From positions 4,774,001 through 4,838,000 of the forward strand of contig NZ_CP134053.1 of the NCBI RefSeq assembly GCF_031583065.1: a DNA stretch of 64,000 nt, in the 5' to 3' direction. The stretch comes from Streptomyces sp. CGMCC 4.7035 (GTDB lineage: Bacteria; Actinomycetota; Actinomycetes; Streptomycetales; Streptomycetaceae). The notes under the pieces were generated by a model that was given only the letters and a program-made list of their open reading frames with translations, ran no database searches and was not told the DNA's origin. The position numbers and the translations under genes were made by a program. Below are positions 35,323-43,362 of this stretch, piece after piece (the first letter of the stretch is position 1; every line of letters starts with the position of its first letter).

Positions 35323-35996
35323 GCCGTCCACGCGGCGATCTGCCCCCGCACCCAGTCGGCGACGGCCGTGACGCCGTCCTCTGTCCGCAACGACTGGAAA
35401 ACGACGGGCAGTTCGGCCCGCTGTGCCTTCGCGTCGGCGGCCATCCGGGCCAGGTCGGACCCGACGTACGGCGCGAGGTCGGTCTTGTTGACGACGAGCA
35501 GATCGGCGGTGGTGACACCGGGACCGCCCTTGCGCGGGATGTCGTCCCCGCCCGCGACATCGATGACGAAGATCTGCGCGTCGACGAGCCCCTTGGAGAA
35601 GGTGGCGGTGAGGTTGTCGCCGCCCGACTCGACGAGAATCAGATCGAGCGGCCCGACCTCGTCCTCCAGATCCTCGACCGCTTCGAGGTTGGCCGAGATG
35701 TCGTCCCGGATGGCGGTGTGCGGACAGGCCCCCGTCTCGACGGCGGTGATCCGCTCGGGCGGCAGCACGGCCTCACGGAGGAGGAACTCGGCGTCCTCAC
35801 GGGTGTAGATGTCGTTGGTCACGACGGCGAGGGACAGTTCGTCCCGCAGGGCCCGGCAGAGCGCGGCCACGGTGGCGGTCTTACCGGACCCGACGGGCCC
35901 GCCGAGCCCGACCCGGAGGGCACGGCGCGTGCCGTCCGGCCGGTGGGCGTCGGAGCTGACGGCGGCGGGGCCGTCGTGGGAGTGGTCGAGGTGCAT
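35319..35996 (-). CDS. ureG: Urease accessory GTPase UreG
   Basis: The 225-residue GTPase powers nickel insertion. Seen are the P-loop [23 protein letters not shown] (metal-binding CPH), VESGGDNL and the base-specificity motif NKTDL. The N-terminal HLDHSHD is a short His-rich metal stretch. AGGAG stands about 8 nt before the ATG at 35996. A 216-nt gap containing repeat hairpins separates it from ureF, unusual inside this otherwise tight operon. Confidence 0.94.
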   Translation of the reverse strand: MHLDHSHDGPAAVSSDAHRPDGTRRALRVGLGGPVGSGKTATVAALCRALRDELSLAVVTNDIYTREDAEFLLREAVLPPERITAVETGACPHTAIRDDISANLEAVEDLEDEVGPLDLILVESGGDNLTATFSKGLVDAQIFVIDVAGGDDIPRKGGPGVTTADLLVVNKTDLAPYVGSDLARMAADAKAQRAELPVVFQSLRTEDGVTAVADWVRGQIAAWTA

Positions 35997-36060
35997 GGAA
36001 GCGGCTCCTAATGTCTGAGTCGACGGCGCTCTTTCAGCCGGGCCGGGCATTGGTCAGCCC

Positions 36061-36180
36061 GTCCGGCGTTTGAGGACGAGGCCGTTCAGGCTGATACGGG
36101 GGTCTGGGGGCGGAGCCCCCAGGGAAGGGACCAGGGGACGCAGTCCCCGGCGGGGTCGAAGGGGCGGAGCCCCTGGAGGA
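36061..36180. repeat. Three-hairpin GC-rich element between ureF and ureG
   Basis: Three perfect hairpins follow each other: CTGGGGG/CCCCCAG (36104-36122), GGGGAC/GTCCCC (36134-36148) and AGGGGC/GCCCCT (36160-36174). The preceding GGCGTTTGAGGACGAGGCC phrase is common at such elements between Streptomyces genes. It splits the urease operon and could reduce or stabilise the downstream ureGD message. Confidence 0.65.
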
Positions 36181-36212
36181 TGGGACGGGTAGGGGCGGCG
36201 GGGGCGAACCTC

Positions 36213-36887
36213 CTACGACGCGAACAGCCGCACAGGCCAAGCCGCATGAGCCTCCGCACCGATCTCCAACAGCGGAGCGGAAGCCGCAGGCAACGCACCG
36301 ACCCCGTCGTCGAGCACCCGACGCGCCGCCAGAACCGCCAGGTCGACGACCCTGTCCAACTCCGGCGCCAGCCGAGCCAGAACCGCCGTGGCGTCAAAGG
36401 GGTCCAGACTCAGCAACCGCACCGTCGCGGTCGCCGGCCCACTGACACTCTCGTACGCGGAGCAGTACGCGGCGTCCTCGGCCCCGAGCCCGGCGGCCCG
36501 CGCCACCAGCCCCAGCACGACCGGCTGATGCGCCCCCTTGGGGAACTCCCGTGCCACCGCGTCCAGTTCTCCGCAGGGCCACGTGGCCCGAGCGGCCCGC
36601 ATCAGCTGACGCCCCAGCTTGCGCGCGGCGGCGCGCAGTGCGGCAGACGGCGTACGGGCATCCGCGGCGGCGTCCAGCACGACCGGGTCGACGCCGAGCG
36701 CGGCCGCCGCGGCCAGCGAGGCGGCCACCAGCCCGGCAGTGTGCAACCGCCCTCGGCAGAAGTCCTCAAGGCTCGCGGCCCCGGTGATCCGCCCGGCGCG
36801 CACGGCCGCCTCGGCCCCGCCGGAGTGCGCGTGCCCTCCGGCGGGGAAGCGGCCGTCGGCCAGGACGAGAAGCGCTGCCCGCGACAT
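36213..36887 (-). CDS. ureF: Urease accessory protein UreF
   Basis: The 224-residue helical protein has LLVLADGRFPAGGHAHSGGAEAAV at its start and YCSAYESVSGPATATVRLLSLDP later, as in other UreFs. It couples UreD and UreG on apo-urease. The start overlaps the ureC stop as TGATG. Confidence 0.92.
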   Translation of the reverse strand: MSRAALLVLADGRFPAGGHAHSGGAEAAVRAGRITGAASLEDFCRGRLHTAGLVAASLAAAAALGVDPVVLDAAADARTPSAALRAAARKLGRQLMRAARATWPCGELDAVAREFPKGAHQPVVLGLVARAAGLGAEDAAYCSAYESVSGPATATVRLLSLDPFDATAVLARLAPELDRVVDLAVLAARRVLDDGVGALPAASAPLLEIGAEAHAAWPVRLFAS

Positions 36888-38608
36888 CAGAAGAGGAAGT
36901 ATCGCTGGGCCATGGGCAGTTCGGCGGCCGGTGCCGCCTCGACCAGTTCGCCGTCGATATGGACGGCGAAGCTGTCGGGGTCGATCCGCACCTGCGGCCG
37001 TGCGTCGTTCTCACGCATGTCCGCCTTGGTGACGCCGCGCGTCGACTCGATGGCCACGAACTTCTTCCCGAGCGAGAGCCGCTCCGGCAGTCCGTCCTCG
37101 ATCGCCAGCGGCGCCACGAAGTTGACGGAGTTGGCGGCGGGCGCCCGCCCGATCGCCCCGAACATCGGTCGCGGCAGGATCGGCTGCGGCGTGGGGATCG
37201 ACGCGTTGGCGTCGCCCATCTGCGCGTACGCGATCTGTCCGCCCTTGATCACGAGGTGCGGCTTGACCCCGAAGAACGCGGGCTCCCACAGGACGAGGTC
37301 GGCGAGCTTTCCGGTCTCGACGGAGCCGATCTCGTGGGCGAGGCCCTGGGCGAGCGCCGGGTTGATCGTGTACTTGGCGACATAGCGGCGTACGCGGTGG
37401 TTGTCCGCGCGGCCGTCGCCCGGCAGCGCGCCCCGGCGCCGCTTCATCACGTGCGCGGTCTGCCAGGTCCGCATGATGACCTCGCCGACGCGCCCCATGG
37501 CCTGGGAGTCGGACGAAATAATGGAAATCGCACCCAGATCGTGCAGGATGTCCTCCGCACCGATCGTGGACGGCCGGATCCGCGACTCCGCGAACGCGAG
37601 GTCCTCGGGCACCGCGGCGTTCAGGTGGTGGCACACCATCAGCATGTCGAGGTGTTCCTCGGCGGTGTTGACGGTGAACGGCCGGGTCGGGTTGGTGGAG
37701 CTGGGCAGCACGTACGGCTCGGACACCACGGTCATGATGTCCGGCGCGTGCCCGCCGCCCGCGCCCTCGGTGTGGTACGCGTGAATGCCGCGGCCCTTGA
37801 TCGCGGCGAGGGTGTCGCCCACGAACCCGGCCTCGTTCAGCGTGTCCGTGTGGATGGCGATCTGGATGCCGGTGCGCTCGGCGACGGTCAGCGAGGCGTC
37901 GATGACGGCGGGGGTGGACCCCCAGTCCTCGTGCAGCTTCAGTCCCAGCGCTCCGCCGCGGATCTGCGACAGCATCGCCTCCTGCGAGACGGTGTTGCCC
38001 TTGCCGAGGAGACCGAAGTTGAGCGGGTAGCCCTCCATCGCCTCCAGCATCCGGGCCAGATGCCAGGGACCGGGCGTCACGGTGGTCGCCTTCGAGCCCT
38101 CGGCCGGTCCGGTGCCGCCGCCGATCAGCGTCGTGATGCCGGCGGACAGCGCCTCGTCGGCGATCTGCGGACAGATGAAGTGGACGTGCGCGTCGATGGC
38201 ACCGGCGGTGACGATCCGGCCGTTGCCGGCGATGATCTCCGTCTCGGGGCCGATCACCAGGTCCGGGTGGACGCCGTCCATCGTGTCCGGGTTGCCGGCC
38301 TTTCCGATGGCGCTGATCCGGCCGTCGCGGATACCGACGTCCGCCTTGATGATGCCCCAGTGGTCGATGATGACGACGCCGGTGATGACGGTGTCGGGGG
38401 TGCCTTCCGCACGCGTGGCACGCGACTGGCCCATGGATTCACGGATGACCTTGCCACCGCCGAACACGGCCTCGTCACCGGCCAGTCCGGGCCCGCCGGA
38501 ACGATCCTCCTCGATCTCGACGAGAAGGTCGGTGTCGGCGAGCCGGATACGGTCGCCGATGGTCGGGCCGAACAGGTCGGCATACGCGGCACGCGAGATC
38601 TCAGGCAT
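36887..38608 (-). CDS. ureC: Urease alpha subunit
   Basis: The 573-residue catalytic subunit hydrolyses urea to ammonia and carbamate. All nickel-site elements are present: HVHFICPQ, the carbamylated Lys in [23 protein letters not shown], the [12 protein letters not shown] flap and the active-site MVCHHLN region, with [12 protein letters not shown]. The ATG at 38608 follows GGAGGTGC and overlaps ureB by 8 nt. Confidence 0.96.
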   Translation of the reverse strand: MPEISRAAYADLFGPTIGDRIRLADTDLLVEIEEDRSGGPGLAGDEAVFGGGKVIRESMGQSRATRAEGTPDTVITGVVIIDHWGIIKADVGIRDGRISAIGKAGNPDTMDGVHPDLVIGPETEIIAGNGRIVTAGAIDAHVHFICPQIADEALSAGITTLIGGGTGPAEGSKATTVTPGPWHLARMLEAMEGYPLNFGLLGKGNTVSQEAMLSQIRGGALGLKLHEDWGSTPAVIDASLTVAERTGIQIAIHTDTLNEAGFVGDTLAAIKGRGIHAYHTEGAGGGHAPDIMTVVSEPYVLPSSTNPTRPFTVNTAEEHLDMLMVCHHLNAAVPEDLAFAESRIRPSTIGAEDILHDLGAISIISSDSQAMGRVGEVIMRTWQTAHVMKRRRGALPGDGRADNHRVRRYVAKYTINPALAQGLAHEIGSVETGKLADLVLWEPAFFGVKPHLVIKGGQIAYAQMGDANASIPTPQPILPRPMFGAIGRAPAANSVNFVAPLAIEDGLPERLSLGKKFVAIESTRGVTKADMRENDARPQVRIDPDSFAVHIDGELVEAAPAAELPMAQRYFLF

Positions 38609-38912
38609 CGAGAGCACCTCCGGTCTCCCCGCGCAGACCGGGCACGACGCGGGCACCGGCGAGCGGGACGAGTTCGACGTCGACGGGGATTCCGGGCTCG
38701 AAGCGCACGGCGGTGCCGGCGGCGATGTTCAGCCGCTTGCCGCGTGCGGCGGCACGGTCGAAGTCCAGACCGGGGTTGGCCTCGGCGAAGTGGTAGTGGG
38801 AGCCGACCTGGACGGGCCGGTCGGCGGCGTTGAGGACGGTCAGCCGGGTGACCTCGCGACCGTCGTTGTAGACGATCGGGTCGTCGGCGAACAGGAACTC
38901 TCCGGGAATCAT
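38601..38912 (-). CDS. ureB: Urease beta subunit
   Basis: The 103-residue structural subunit opens [20 protein letters not shown] and has [18 protein letters not shown], typical of UreB. GAGGAG stands 8 nt before the ATG at 38912. Confidence 0.95.
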   Translation of the reverse strand: MIPGEFLFADDPIVYNDGREVTRLTVLNAADRPVQVGSHYHFAEANPGLDFDRAAARGKRLNIAAGTAVRFEPGIPVDVELVPLAGARVVPGLRGETGGALDA

Positions 38913-38927
38913 GCCGGCCACTCCTCG

Positions 38928-39230
38928 TCAGACGATCGGGTCGTGGACGGTGACGAGCTTGGTGCCGTCCGGGAAGGTCGCCTCGACCTGGACGTCGTGG
39001 ATCATCTCGGGGATGCCCTCCATGACGTCGTCCCGGGTGAGCAGCTTGCGCCCGGAGGCCATGAGCTCGGCGACCGTACGGCCGTCACGCGCGCCCTCCA
39101 GGATGTGCGACGTGATGAGCGCGACCGCCTCGGGGTGGTTCAGCTTGAGGCCGCGGGCCCGGCGCTTCTCGGCCACGTCGGCCGCCACGTGGATCAGCAG
39201 CCTCTCTTGCTCGTGCGGGGTCAGTTGCAC
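38928..39230 (-). CDS. ureA: Urease gamma subunit
   Basis: The 100-residue subunit opens [35 protein letters not shown]. The GTG at 39230 gives the normal family start, with AGG 6 nt upstream; the frame to 39242 is 4 codons longer. It is first in the operon ureABCFGD. A GlnR-like box lies about 100 nt upstream. Confidence 0.94.
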   Translation of the reverse strand: MQLTPHEQERLLIHVAADVAEKRRARGLKLNHPEAVALITSHILEGARDGRTVAELMASGRKLLTRDDVMEGIPEMIHDVQVEATFPDGTKLVTVHDPIV

Positions 39231-39331
39231 GTCCCACCTCACAGTCCTCGCTCCGGACCGTGCGGGGCCCGGTTGCCGCAGCCACCGGGCAAAGTACCTG
39301 GTGGCGTGGATCGGCAGGCTAGTTGGAGCGA

Positions 39332-39347
39332 GTTTCGAGCAAGTTAA
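39332..39347 (-). promoter_or_regulatory. GlnR-like half box upstream of ureA
   Basis: On the minus strand the sequence reads TTAAC, six bases, then GAAAC, close to the GlnR consensus GTnAC-n6-GAAAC. It lies about 100 nt upstream of ureA. Urease genes are known GlnR targets in Streptomyces. Only one of the usual two repeats is clear. Confidence 0.45.
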
Positions 39348-39752
39348 CCGAGCTGTGATCCGTCAGGCGCGCGGGCGCGGGTCACGCACAAGTCCGGCGA
39401 GCGGCGCTGGGAGCTTGATGGGGGGCGAGCTGACCACGCCGGGCAAGCGCCCATGGGTCATGCGTGACTTTGGTGATGCTGCCCAGCCAGCGGGAGGACG
39501 ACTCCCCGGTCAGGGCGCGTGCGCTGAGCCCAATGGCCGCTGTCATGGTCCAGCCCCGCCGCGCCGTGGGCCTTCAGGTCACGGGAGGCCGGCGAGCCGA
39601 GCAGCTCACCCATGCCGCCGTGGCCTGGTACGCGGGCCGCTCACCCAACGGCACACCCAACGGCCAACGCCCTCGGGACACACGCCCGGAGTCACTCACC
39701 CAACCACCGCGCCCGGCGCGATATCCGAGCCGCTCGCCCGACCGCCCAGTCC
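39348..39752. other. Gap between urease operon and antitoxin gene with no recognised gene
   Basis: Open frames on both strands here have no recognisable family and no good ribosome site. The place downstream of the antitoxin, where a toxin gene would be expected, shows no RelE, Fic or PIN motif. Confidence 0.5.
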
Positions 39753-40028
39753 TCAGGACGCGCTGGGCCCCCGATGCTCCGCGGCGATGCCGAAGCGGCG
39801 TCGCTCACGCGGGGCCGAGGAGACCTCACGGACGCTGGAGACCGAGCTGATCACCTGCTCCTCCGCGGCGTCCAGTTCGGCGAGCCGTTCGAGGTCGGCG
39901 GCGGAGACCAGGGCGACGAGAGGCTTCCCGTGCCGCGTCACGACGACGCGCTCGCCGCCGTACACCACGCGGTTGATCAGATCGGCGAGCTCAGCCCTGG
40001 CTTGCGTCACCGGAATCTCGTAGGCCAT
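39753..40028 (-). CDS. Orphan Phd/YefM-family antitoxin
   Basis: The 91-residue protein starts MAYEIPVTQARAELADLINRVVYGGERVVVTRHGKPLVALVSAADLERL, the typical YefM DNA-binding fold, followed by an acidic, disordered tail that normally wraps a toxin. No toxin gene lies next to it on either side. It may have lost its partner or act only as a repressor. Confidence 0.85.
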   Translation of the reverse strand: MAYEIPVTQARAELADLINRVVYGGERVVVTRHGKPLVALVSAADLERLAELDAAEEQVISSVSSVREVSSAPRERRRFGIAAEHRGPSAS

Positions 40029-40165
40029 GTGGTCCAGCTTAGACCGAGGCCCTGAGAGGCCTCTTCGAGCGGAAGATCCCATTCTGCCCCGCAGACATTT
40101 CCTCGCACATACGATCGACTCTCGGCCTTCTAGTTGGAGGCGCGCATGACAACCGAGGAGGGGAC

Positions 40166-40513
40166 GTGTCCAGCATGTCGAGGCGGTCACTACTGGGGTA
40201 CTCGGGGACGGCGGCGGCCGGGGCGGTGCTCGGCACGGCAGGGTCGGCACAGGCCGGCGAAGTGGAGGCGGCCGGCGCACCGACGGTCGAGTTCCCGTTG
40301 GGCACGCAGTTCAGCGGATCCTCCCGGATAGGCGACGCCGATTCCGGTGGCTACATGGCGATCACCTTCACCTTCGAGCCCGACGGGACCATCCCCGCGG
40401 AGAACGCCATCACCGCGACGGAGGTCGCGAACGCCCTCTCCGAATTCGCCGTCTCGCGCGGCTGGCCCCCGATCACGTTCAGCGGCAGACCCGCTCCCGT
40501 CGCGATCAACTGA
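40166..40513 (+). CDS. Small Tat-exported protein of unknown function
   Basis: The 115-residue protein has a twin-arginine signal ([19 protein letters not shown], ending AGSAQAG). The mature part is about 85 residues without Cys. GAGGAGGGG stands before the GTG at 40166; ATG 40175 is an alternative. A strong terminator follows. Function is unknown. Confidence 0.75.
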   Translation: MSSMSRRSLLGYSGTAAAGAVLGTAGSAQAGEVEAAGAPTVEFPLGTQFSGSSRIGDADSGGYMAITFTFEPDGTIPAENAITATEVANALSEFAVSRGWPPITFSGRPAPVAIN

Positions 40514-40525
40514 GCACCGCACGAC

Positions 40526-40558
40526 GGCGCCCCGGACCGACCTTCGGTCCGGGGCGCC
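40526..40558 (+). terminator. Rho-independent terminator
   Basis: GGCGCCCCGGACCGA (40526-40540) and TCGGTCCGGGGCGCC (40544-40558) make a perfect 15-bp stem with a 3-nt loop, followed by CCCTTTTCG. Confidence 0.88.
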
Positions 40559-40603
40559 GCCCTTTTCGCTCTCAGCATGCTTCGCACCCAACGGAACGTA
40601 CGT

Positions 40604-40622
40604 CCTGTACATTTTTTACAGG
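40604..40622. promoter_or_regulatory. Inverted repeat before clpP, possible operator
   Basis: CCTGTA and TACAGG are perfect 6-bp arms around a 7-nt AT-rich centre, ending 24 nt before the clpP start. The position would let a repressor block transcription or initiation. PopR controls some extra clpP genes in Streptomyces, but no match to a known box is claimed. Confidence 0.5.
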
Positions 40623-40646
40623 AGCGATCCCGAGGAGGCGCCTGCC

Positions 40647-41282
40647 ATGAACCGACCGTCCGCCCGCCATGTCCTGCCCGAGTTCACCGAACGCACGGGC
40701 TACGGACACCGGACCCTTGATCCGTACGCGAAGCTGCTGGACGAGCGGATCGTTTTCCTGGGGACGCCGATCGACGACACGGCGGCGAACGATGTGATGG
40801 CGCAGTTCATGCATCTCGAGTACCTGGACCCGGACCGGGACATCTCGCTGTACATCAACTCCCCCGGCGGCTCGTTCAGCGCGATGACCGCGGTCTACGA
40901 CACGATGCAGTACGTCGGCTGCGACGTGGAGACGATCTGCCTCGGCCAGGCGGCGTCCGCCGCGGCCGTCCTGCTCGCCGGGGGCGCGCCGGGCAAACGG
41001 TTCGCGCTGCCCGGCGCGCGGGTGCTGATCCGCCAGCCGTCCCTGCCGGAACCGGTGCAGGGGCAGGCCACCGACCTGGCCATCCAGGCCGAGGAACTGA
41101 CGCGGACCCGCAGGCGACTGGAGGAGTTGCTCGTGCGGCACACCGGGCAGAGCCCGGAGCGGATCGCGGCCGACATCGAACGGGACAAGATCCTCGACGC
41201 GCCGGCGGCGAAAGAGTACGGGCTGGTCGACCTCATCATCCCGAGCCGCAAGGCGTCACGCTCCGCGTCCGGCGCGAGGTGA
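40647..41282 (+). CDS. ClpP-family protease subunit with altered catalytic triad
   Basis: The 211-residue protein aligns along the full ClpP length. The nucleophile is Ser104 ([11 protein letters not shown]) and the Asp is Asp180 (ERDKIL), but the His expected 25 residues after the Ser is Arg129 (RVLIRQPSL; codon CGC at 41031). The oxyanion strand SPGGSFSAM and [18 protein letters not shown] are intact. As read, the subunit should lack normal peptidase activity and may work only in mixed rings with another ClpP. GAGGAGG precedes the ATG. A small gene follows after 7 nt. Confidence 0.88.
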   Translation: MNRPSARHVLPEFTERTGYGHRTLDPYAKLLDERIVFLGTPIDDTAANDVMAQFMHLEYLDPDRDISLYINSPGGSFSAMTAVYDTMQYVGCDVETICLGQAASAAAVLLAGGAPGKRFALPGARVLIRQPSLPEPVQGQATDLAIQAEELTRTRRRLEELLVRHTGQSPERIAADIERDKILDAPAAKEYGLVDLIIPSRKASRSASGAR

Positions 41283-41289
41283 GCCGCCG

Positions 41290-41595
41290 GTGCTGCCGCC
41301 CGAACTTCCCCCGCTGCCCGCGCTGACCCGCGCCGAGGCGGAGTTGATCGACCATTACCTCGACGTGGTCGACCTGCTCGGCCGCATCAACCCCGCGCAC
41401 TCCGGGGACACGTACCGCGGCCTGCGCGCCGCCCAGGCCCTGGTGAGCAAGGCGGCGGCGCTGCGCGACGCGCTGACGCTGATGCATCAGCGCGGGGAGA
41501 GCGAACTGCACGGCCCGACCCTCGCCCGGGCCCTGCGCGTCCTCGACGGCGAGCGCCGCGCGGCCCGCGTCACGGTGCCACCGGGGCCGGACTGA
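41290..41595 (+). CDS. Hypothetical helical protein downstream of clpP
   Basis: The 101-residue protein starts at GTG 41290, 7 nt after clpP, so it is cotranscribed. It is predicted helical (LTRAEAELIDHYLDVVDLLGRIN) with no membrane segment. No family is recognised. Its place suggests an adaptor or regulator of the Clp subunit, but this is a guess from context. Confidence 0.65.
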   Translation: MLPPELPPLPALTRAEAELIDHYLDVVDLLGRINPAHSGDTYRGLRAAQALVSKAAALRDALTLMHQRGESELHGPTLARALRVLDGERRAARVTVPPGPD

Positions 41596-41991
41596 CGGGA
41601 CTGCCATGACGTCGAGGGGCCCGACGGATGCCACCGCCATGCCGTCGCCACATCATTCTGACGGAGCATAACCGTGCCACGGGACTCGGACAGTTGACGG
41701 GGACCGGCCGCCTCACGGCTCGCGCACCGAGGGCGAGCGGTCCGCTCGCGGCTCAAACGGACCAAATGGCGTACCTCCGGTTGGAGTAGACACCTCTCCC
41801 CCGGGGGCCCGAAAAAATTGCGCAACGCGCGTACCTCCAGGGCAAAATCCGGTGCTTCGGTGCAGGTCCGAGGCTTTTCAGCCCCCTCAACGCCCTTCGA
41901 ACAAAGGGCTGTCCACCCAAACGGGTGAGTGGTGAGTAACCCCACAAACCTCCGATTCCATTGTGATTTTCCGACTTCCGTGAGTGAAGAT

Positions 41992-42222
41992 CCCTTGCTG
42001 ACGACAAGCCCCCGCCACCGCGGCGGGGCGGTCCGGGCGGACGCCGAGTCCTGCCGCCGCCCGGATGACCGGTCGACAGGAGTGGATCGGCAGGAGTGGA
42101 GGACCCGGCAAGGCGGGCCCCGGAGAGATCCGGCGGTCCTTGGGGTGAAGCCGCGTGAGCGGCCGGGCTACTTCGCCAGCCCGAATCCGACAGGTCATCC
42201 TTCACAGGCGGCTGACGAAGGG
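41992..42222 (+). ncRNA. ydaO/yuaA-type c-di-AMP riboswitch
   Basis: The leader contains the conserved blocks of this class: TTGGGGTGAA, then after a short helix GCCCGAATCCGACAGG and CATCCTTCACAGGCGG. The outer stem can form between CCCTT (41992-41996) and AAGGG (42218-42222), with CCGCC/GGCGG inside it. It precedes an NlpC/P60 hydrolase, and c-di-AMP switches upstream of cell-wall hydrolases are established in Streptomyces. AAGGG is also the best ribosome site for the gene. The 5' boundary is approximate. The AT-richer block at 41800-41990 probably holds the promoter. Confidence 0.8.
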
Positions 42223-42228
42223 TTGCGC

Positions 42229-42702
42229 ATGACTGCGCTCAATCGTGTCCCGTCGCTGCTGAGCCGGGCCGGTACGGCCTCGGCACTCACCCTCGCCGCC
42301 GTCGGCGGCAGCATCGCGGTCCCCGGCGTCGCCGGCGACGCGGCGGCGGCGACCCCTGCGACGAAGGCGCTCCAGGTCGCCGCGTCCAAGAAGGGAGCTC
42401 CCTACCAGTGGGGCGCCACCGGACCGCGCCGCTTCGACTGCTCCGGGCTCACGCTCTACGCGTACAAGAAGGCGGGCAAGACCCTGCCCCGTACGGCGGC
42501 GGCCCAGTACAACAAGACGCACCACATCTCCGCCTCCCACCGCAAGGCGGGCGACCTGGTGTTCTTCCACTCGGGCCGGAACATCTACCACGTCGGCATC
42601 TACGCCGGGAAGGGAAAGATCTGGCACTCCCCGAGGACCGGGGACGTGGTCAGGCTCCAGAAGATCTGGACGAAGAGCGTGTGGTACGGGCGCGTCAGCT
42701 GA
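42229..42702 (+). CDS. Secreted NlpC/P60 peptidoglycan hydrolase
   Basis: The 157-residue protein has a signal peptide (TASALTLAAVGGSIAVPGVAGDAAA) and one NlpC/P60 domain with the triad Cys (RFDCSGLTLY), His (YHVGIYAG) and a third His (IWHSPRTG). It cleaves peptide stems of the cell wall. No LysM or SH3 domain is attached. It is controlled by the upstream c-di-AMP riboswitch. Confidence 0.93.
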   Translation: MTALNRVPSLLSRAGTASALTLAAVGGSIAVPGVAGDAAAATPATKALQVAASKKGAPYQWGATGPRRFDCSGLTLYAYKKAGKTLPRTAAAQYNKTHHISASHRKAGDLVFFHSGRNIYHVGIYAGKGKIWHSPRTGDVVRLQKIWTKSVWYGRVS

Positions 42703-42708
42703 CGTCGT

Positions 42709-42744
42709 CGACGGGGTGACGGCACGTGCGTCGTCACCCCGTCG
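42709..42744 (+). terminator. Terminator after the NlpC/P60 gene
   Basis: CGACGGGGTGACG (42709-42721) pairs perfectly with CGTCACCCCGTCG (42732-42744), 13 bp with a 10-nt loop. The right arm is the start of the first unit of the repeat array that follows. Confidence 0.7.
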
Positions 42745-42803
42745 GGGCGTGAGGCCGTCACCCCGTCGGGGCGTGAGGCCGTCACCCCGTCGGGGCGTGA
42801 GGA
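42732..42803. repeat. 24-bp tandem repeat, three copies
   Basis: Units at 42732-42755, 42756-42779 and 42780-42803 begin CGTCACCCCGTCGGGGCG and are identical except at the final base. Any copy could pair with 42709-42721, so there are three alternative terminator hairpins. Confidence 0.92.
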
Positions 42804-42828
42804 GGAGCGGAACGGTTACTCGTTCTCC

Positions 42829-43362
42829 ATGGCCGACCGACCTCCCGACCAGGCACGGAACGAGACGCCCCTGGAGCGTTCCGACCGCAACTTCGCGGAG
42901 CTTCTGCAAGAGCTGCGGGTCACGCAGACCGGGGTGCAGATCCTCTTCGCCTTCCTGCTGACGCTGGCCTTCACCCCGCGCTTCCCGTCCCTCGACACGG
43001 TCCAGCGCGCCACGTACGTCACCACGCTCCTGCTCGCCGTGCTGGCCGCGGCCCTGTTCACGGCGCCGGCCGCCCTGCACCGTTCACTCTTCCAGCAGAA
43101 CGCGAAGCCGGCCATCGTGCAGATCTCCTCCCGGCTCGCCACGGCCGGGCTGGGGGTCCTCATGCTGGCGTTCACCGGGGCGGTCCTGCTGGTGGTGAAT
43201 GTGTCGCTCGGCCTGGGTGCCGGGATCGCCGCCGGCGGGGGCACGCTCCTGGTGTGTGTGGGGCTGTGGGGCGTTCTGCCCCGCCTGGTGCGGCGCACCG
43301 GACTCACCTCACCACGGGCCCCAGCACCGACAGACCGAGAACCGTCGGAACGCACCCGGTGA
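42829..43362 (+). CDS. DUF6328 membrane protein
   Basis: The 177-residue protein has a polar start (LERSDRNFAELLQELRVTQTGVQILFAFLLTLAF) and four membrane helices, the pattern of DUF6328. Function is unknown. It follows the repeat array by 25 nt. Confidence 0.82.
   Translation: MADRPPDQARNETPLERSDRNFAELLQELRVTQTGVQILFAFLLTLAFTPRFPSLDTVQRATYVTTLLLAVLAAALFTAPAALHRSLFQQNAKPAIVQISSRLATAGLGVLMLAFTGAVLLVVNVSLGLGAGIAAGGGTLLVCVGLWGVLPRLVRRTGLTSPRAPAPTDREPSERTR

Noticed and set aside
36959..38833. 624-codon plus-strand frame
   Set aside because: It is antisense to ureC and ureB, whose identity is certain.
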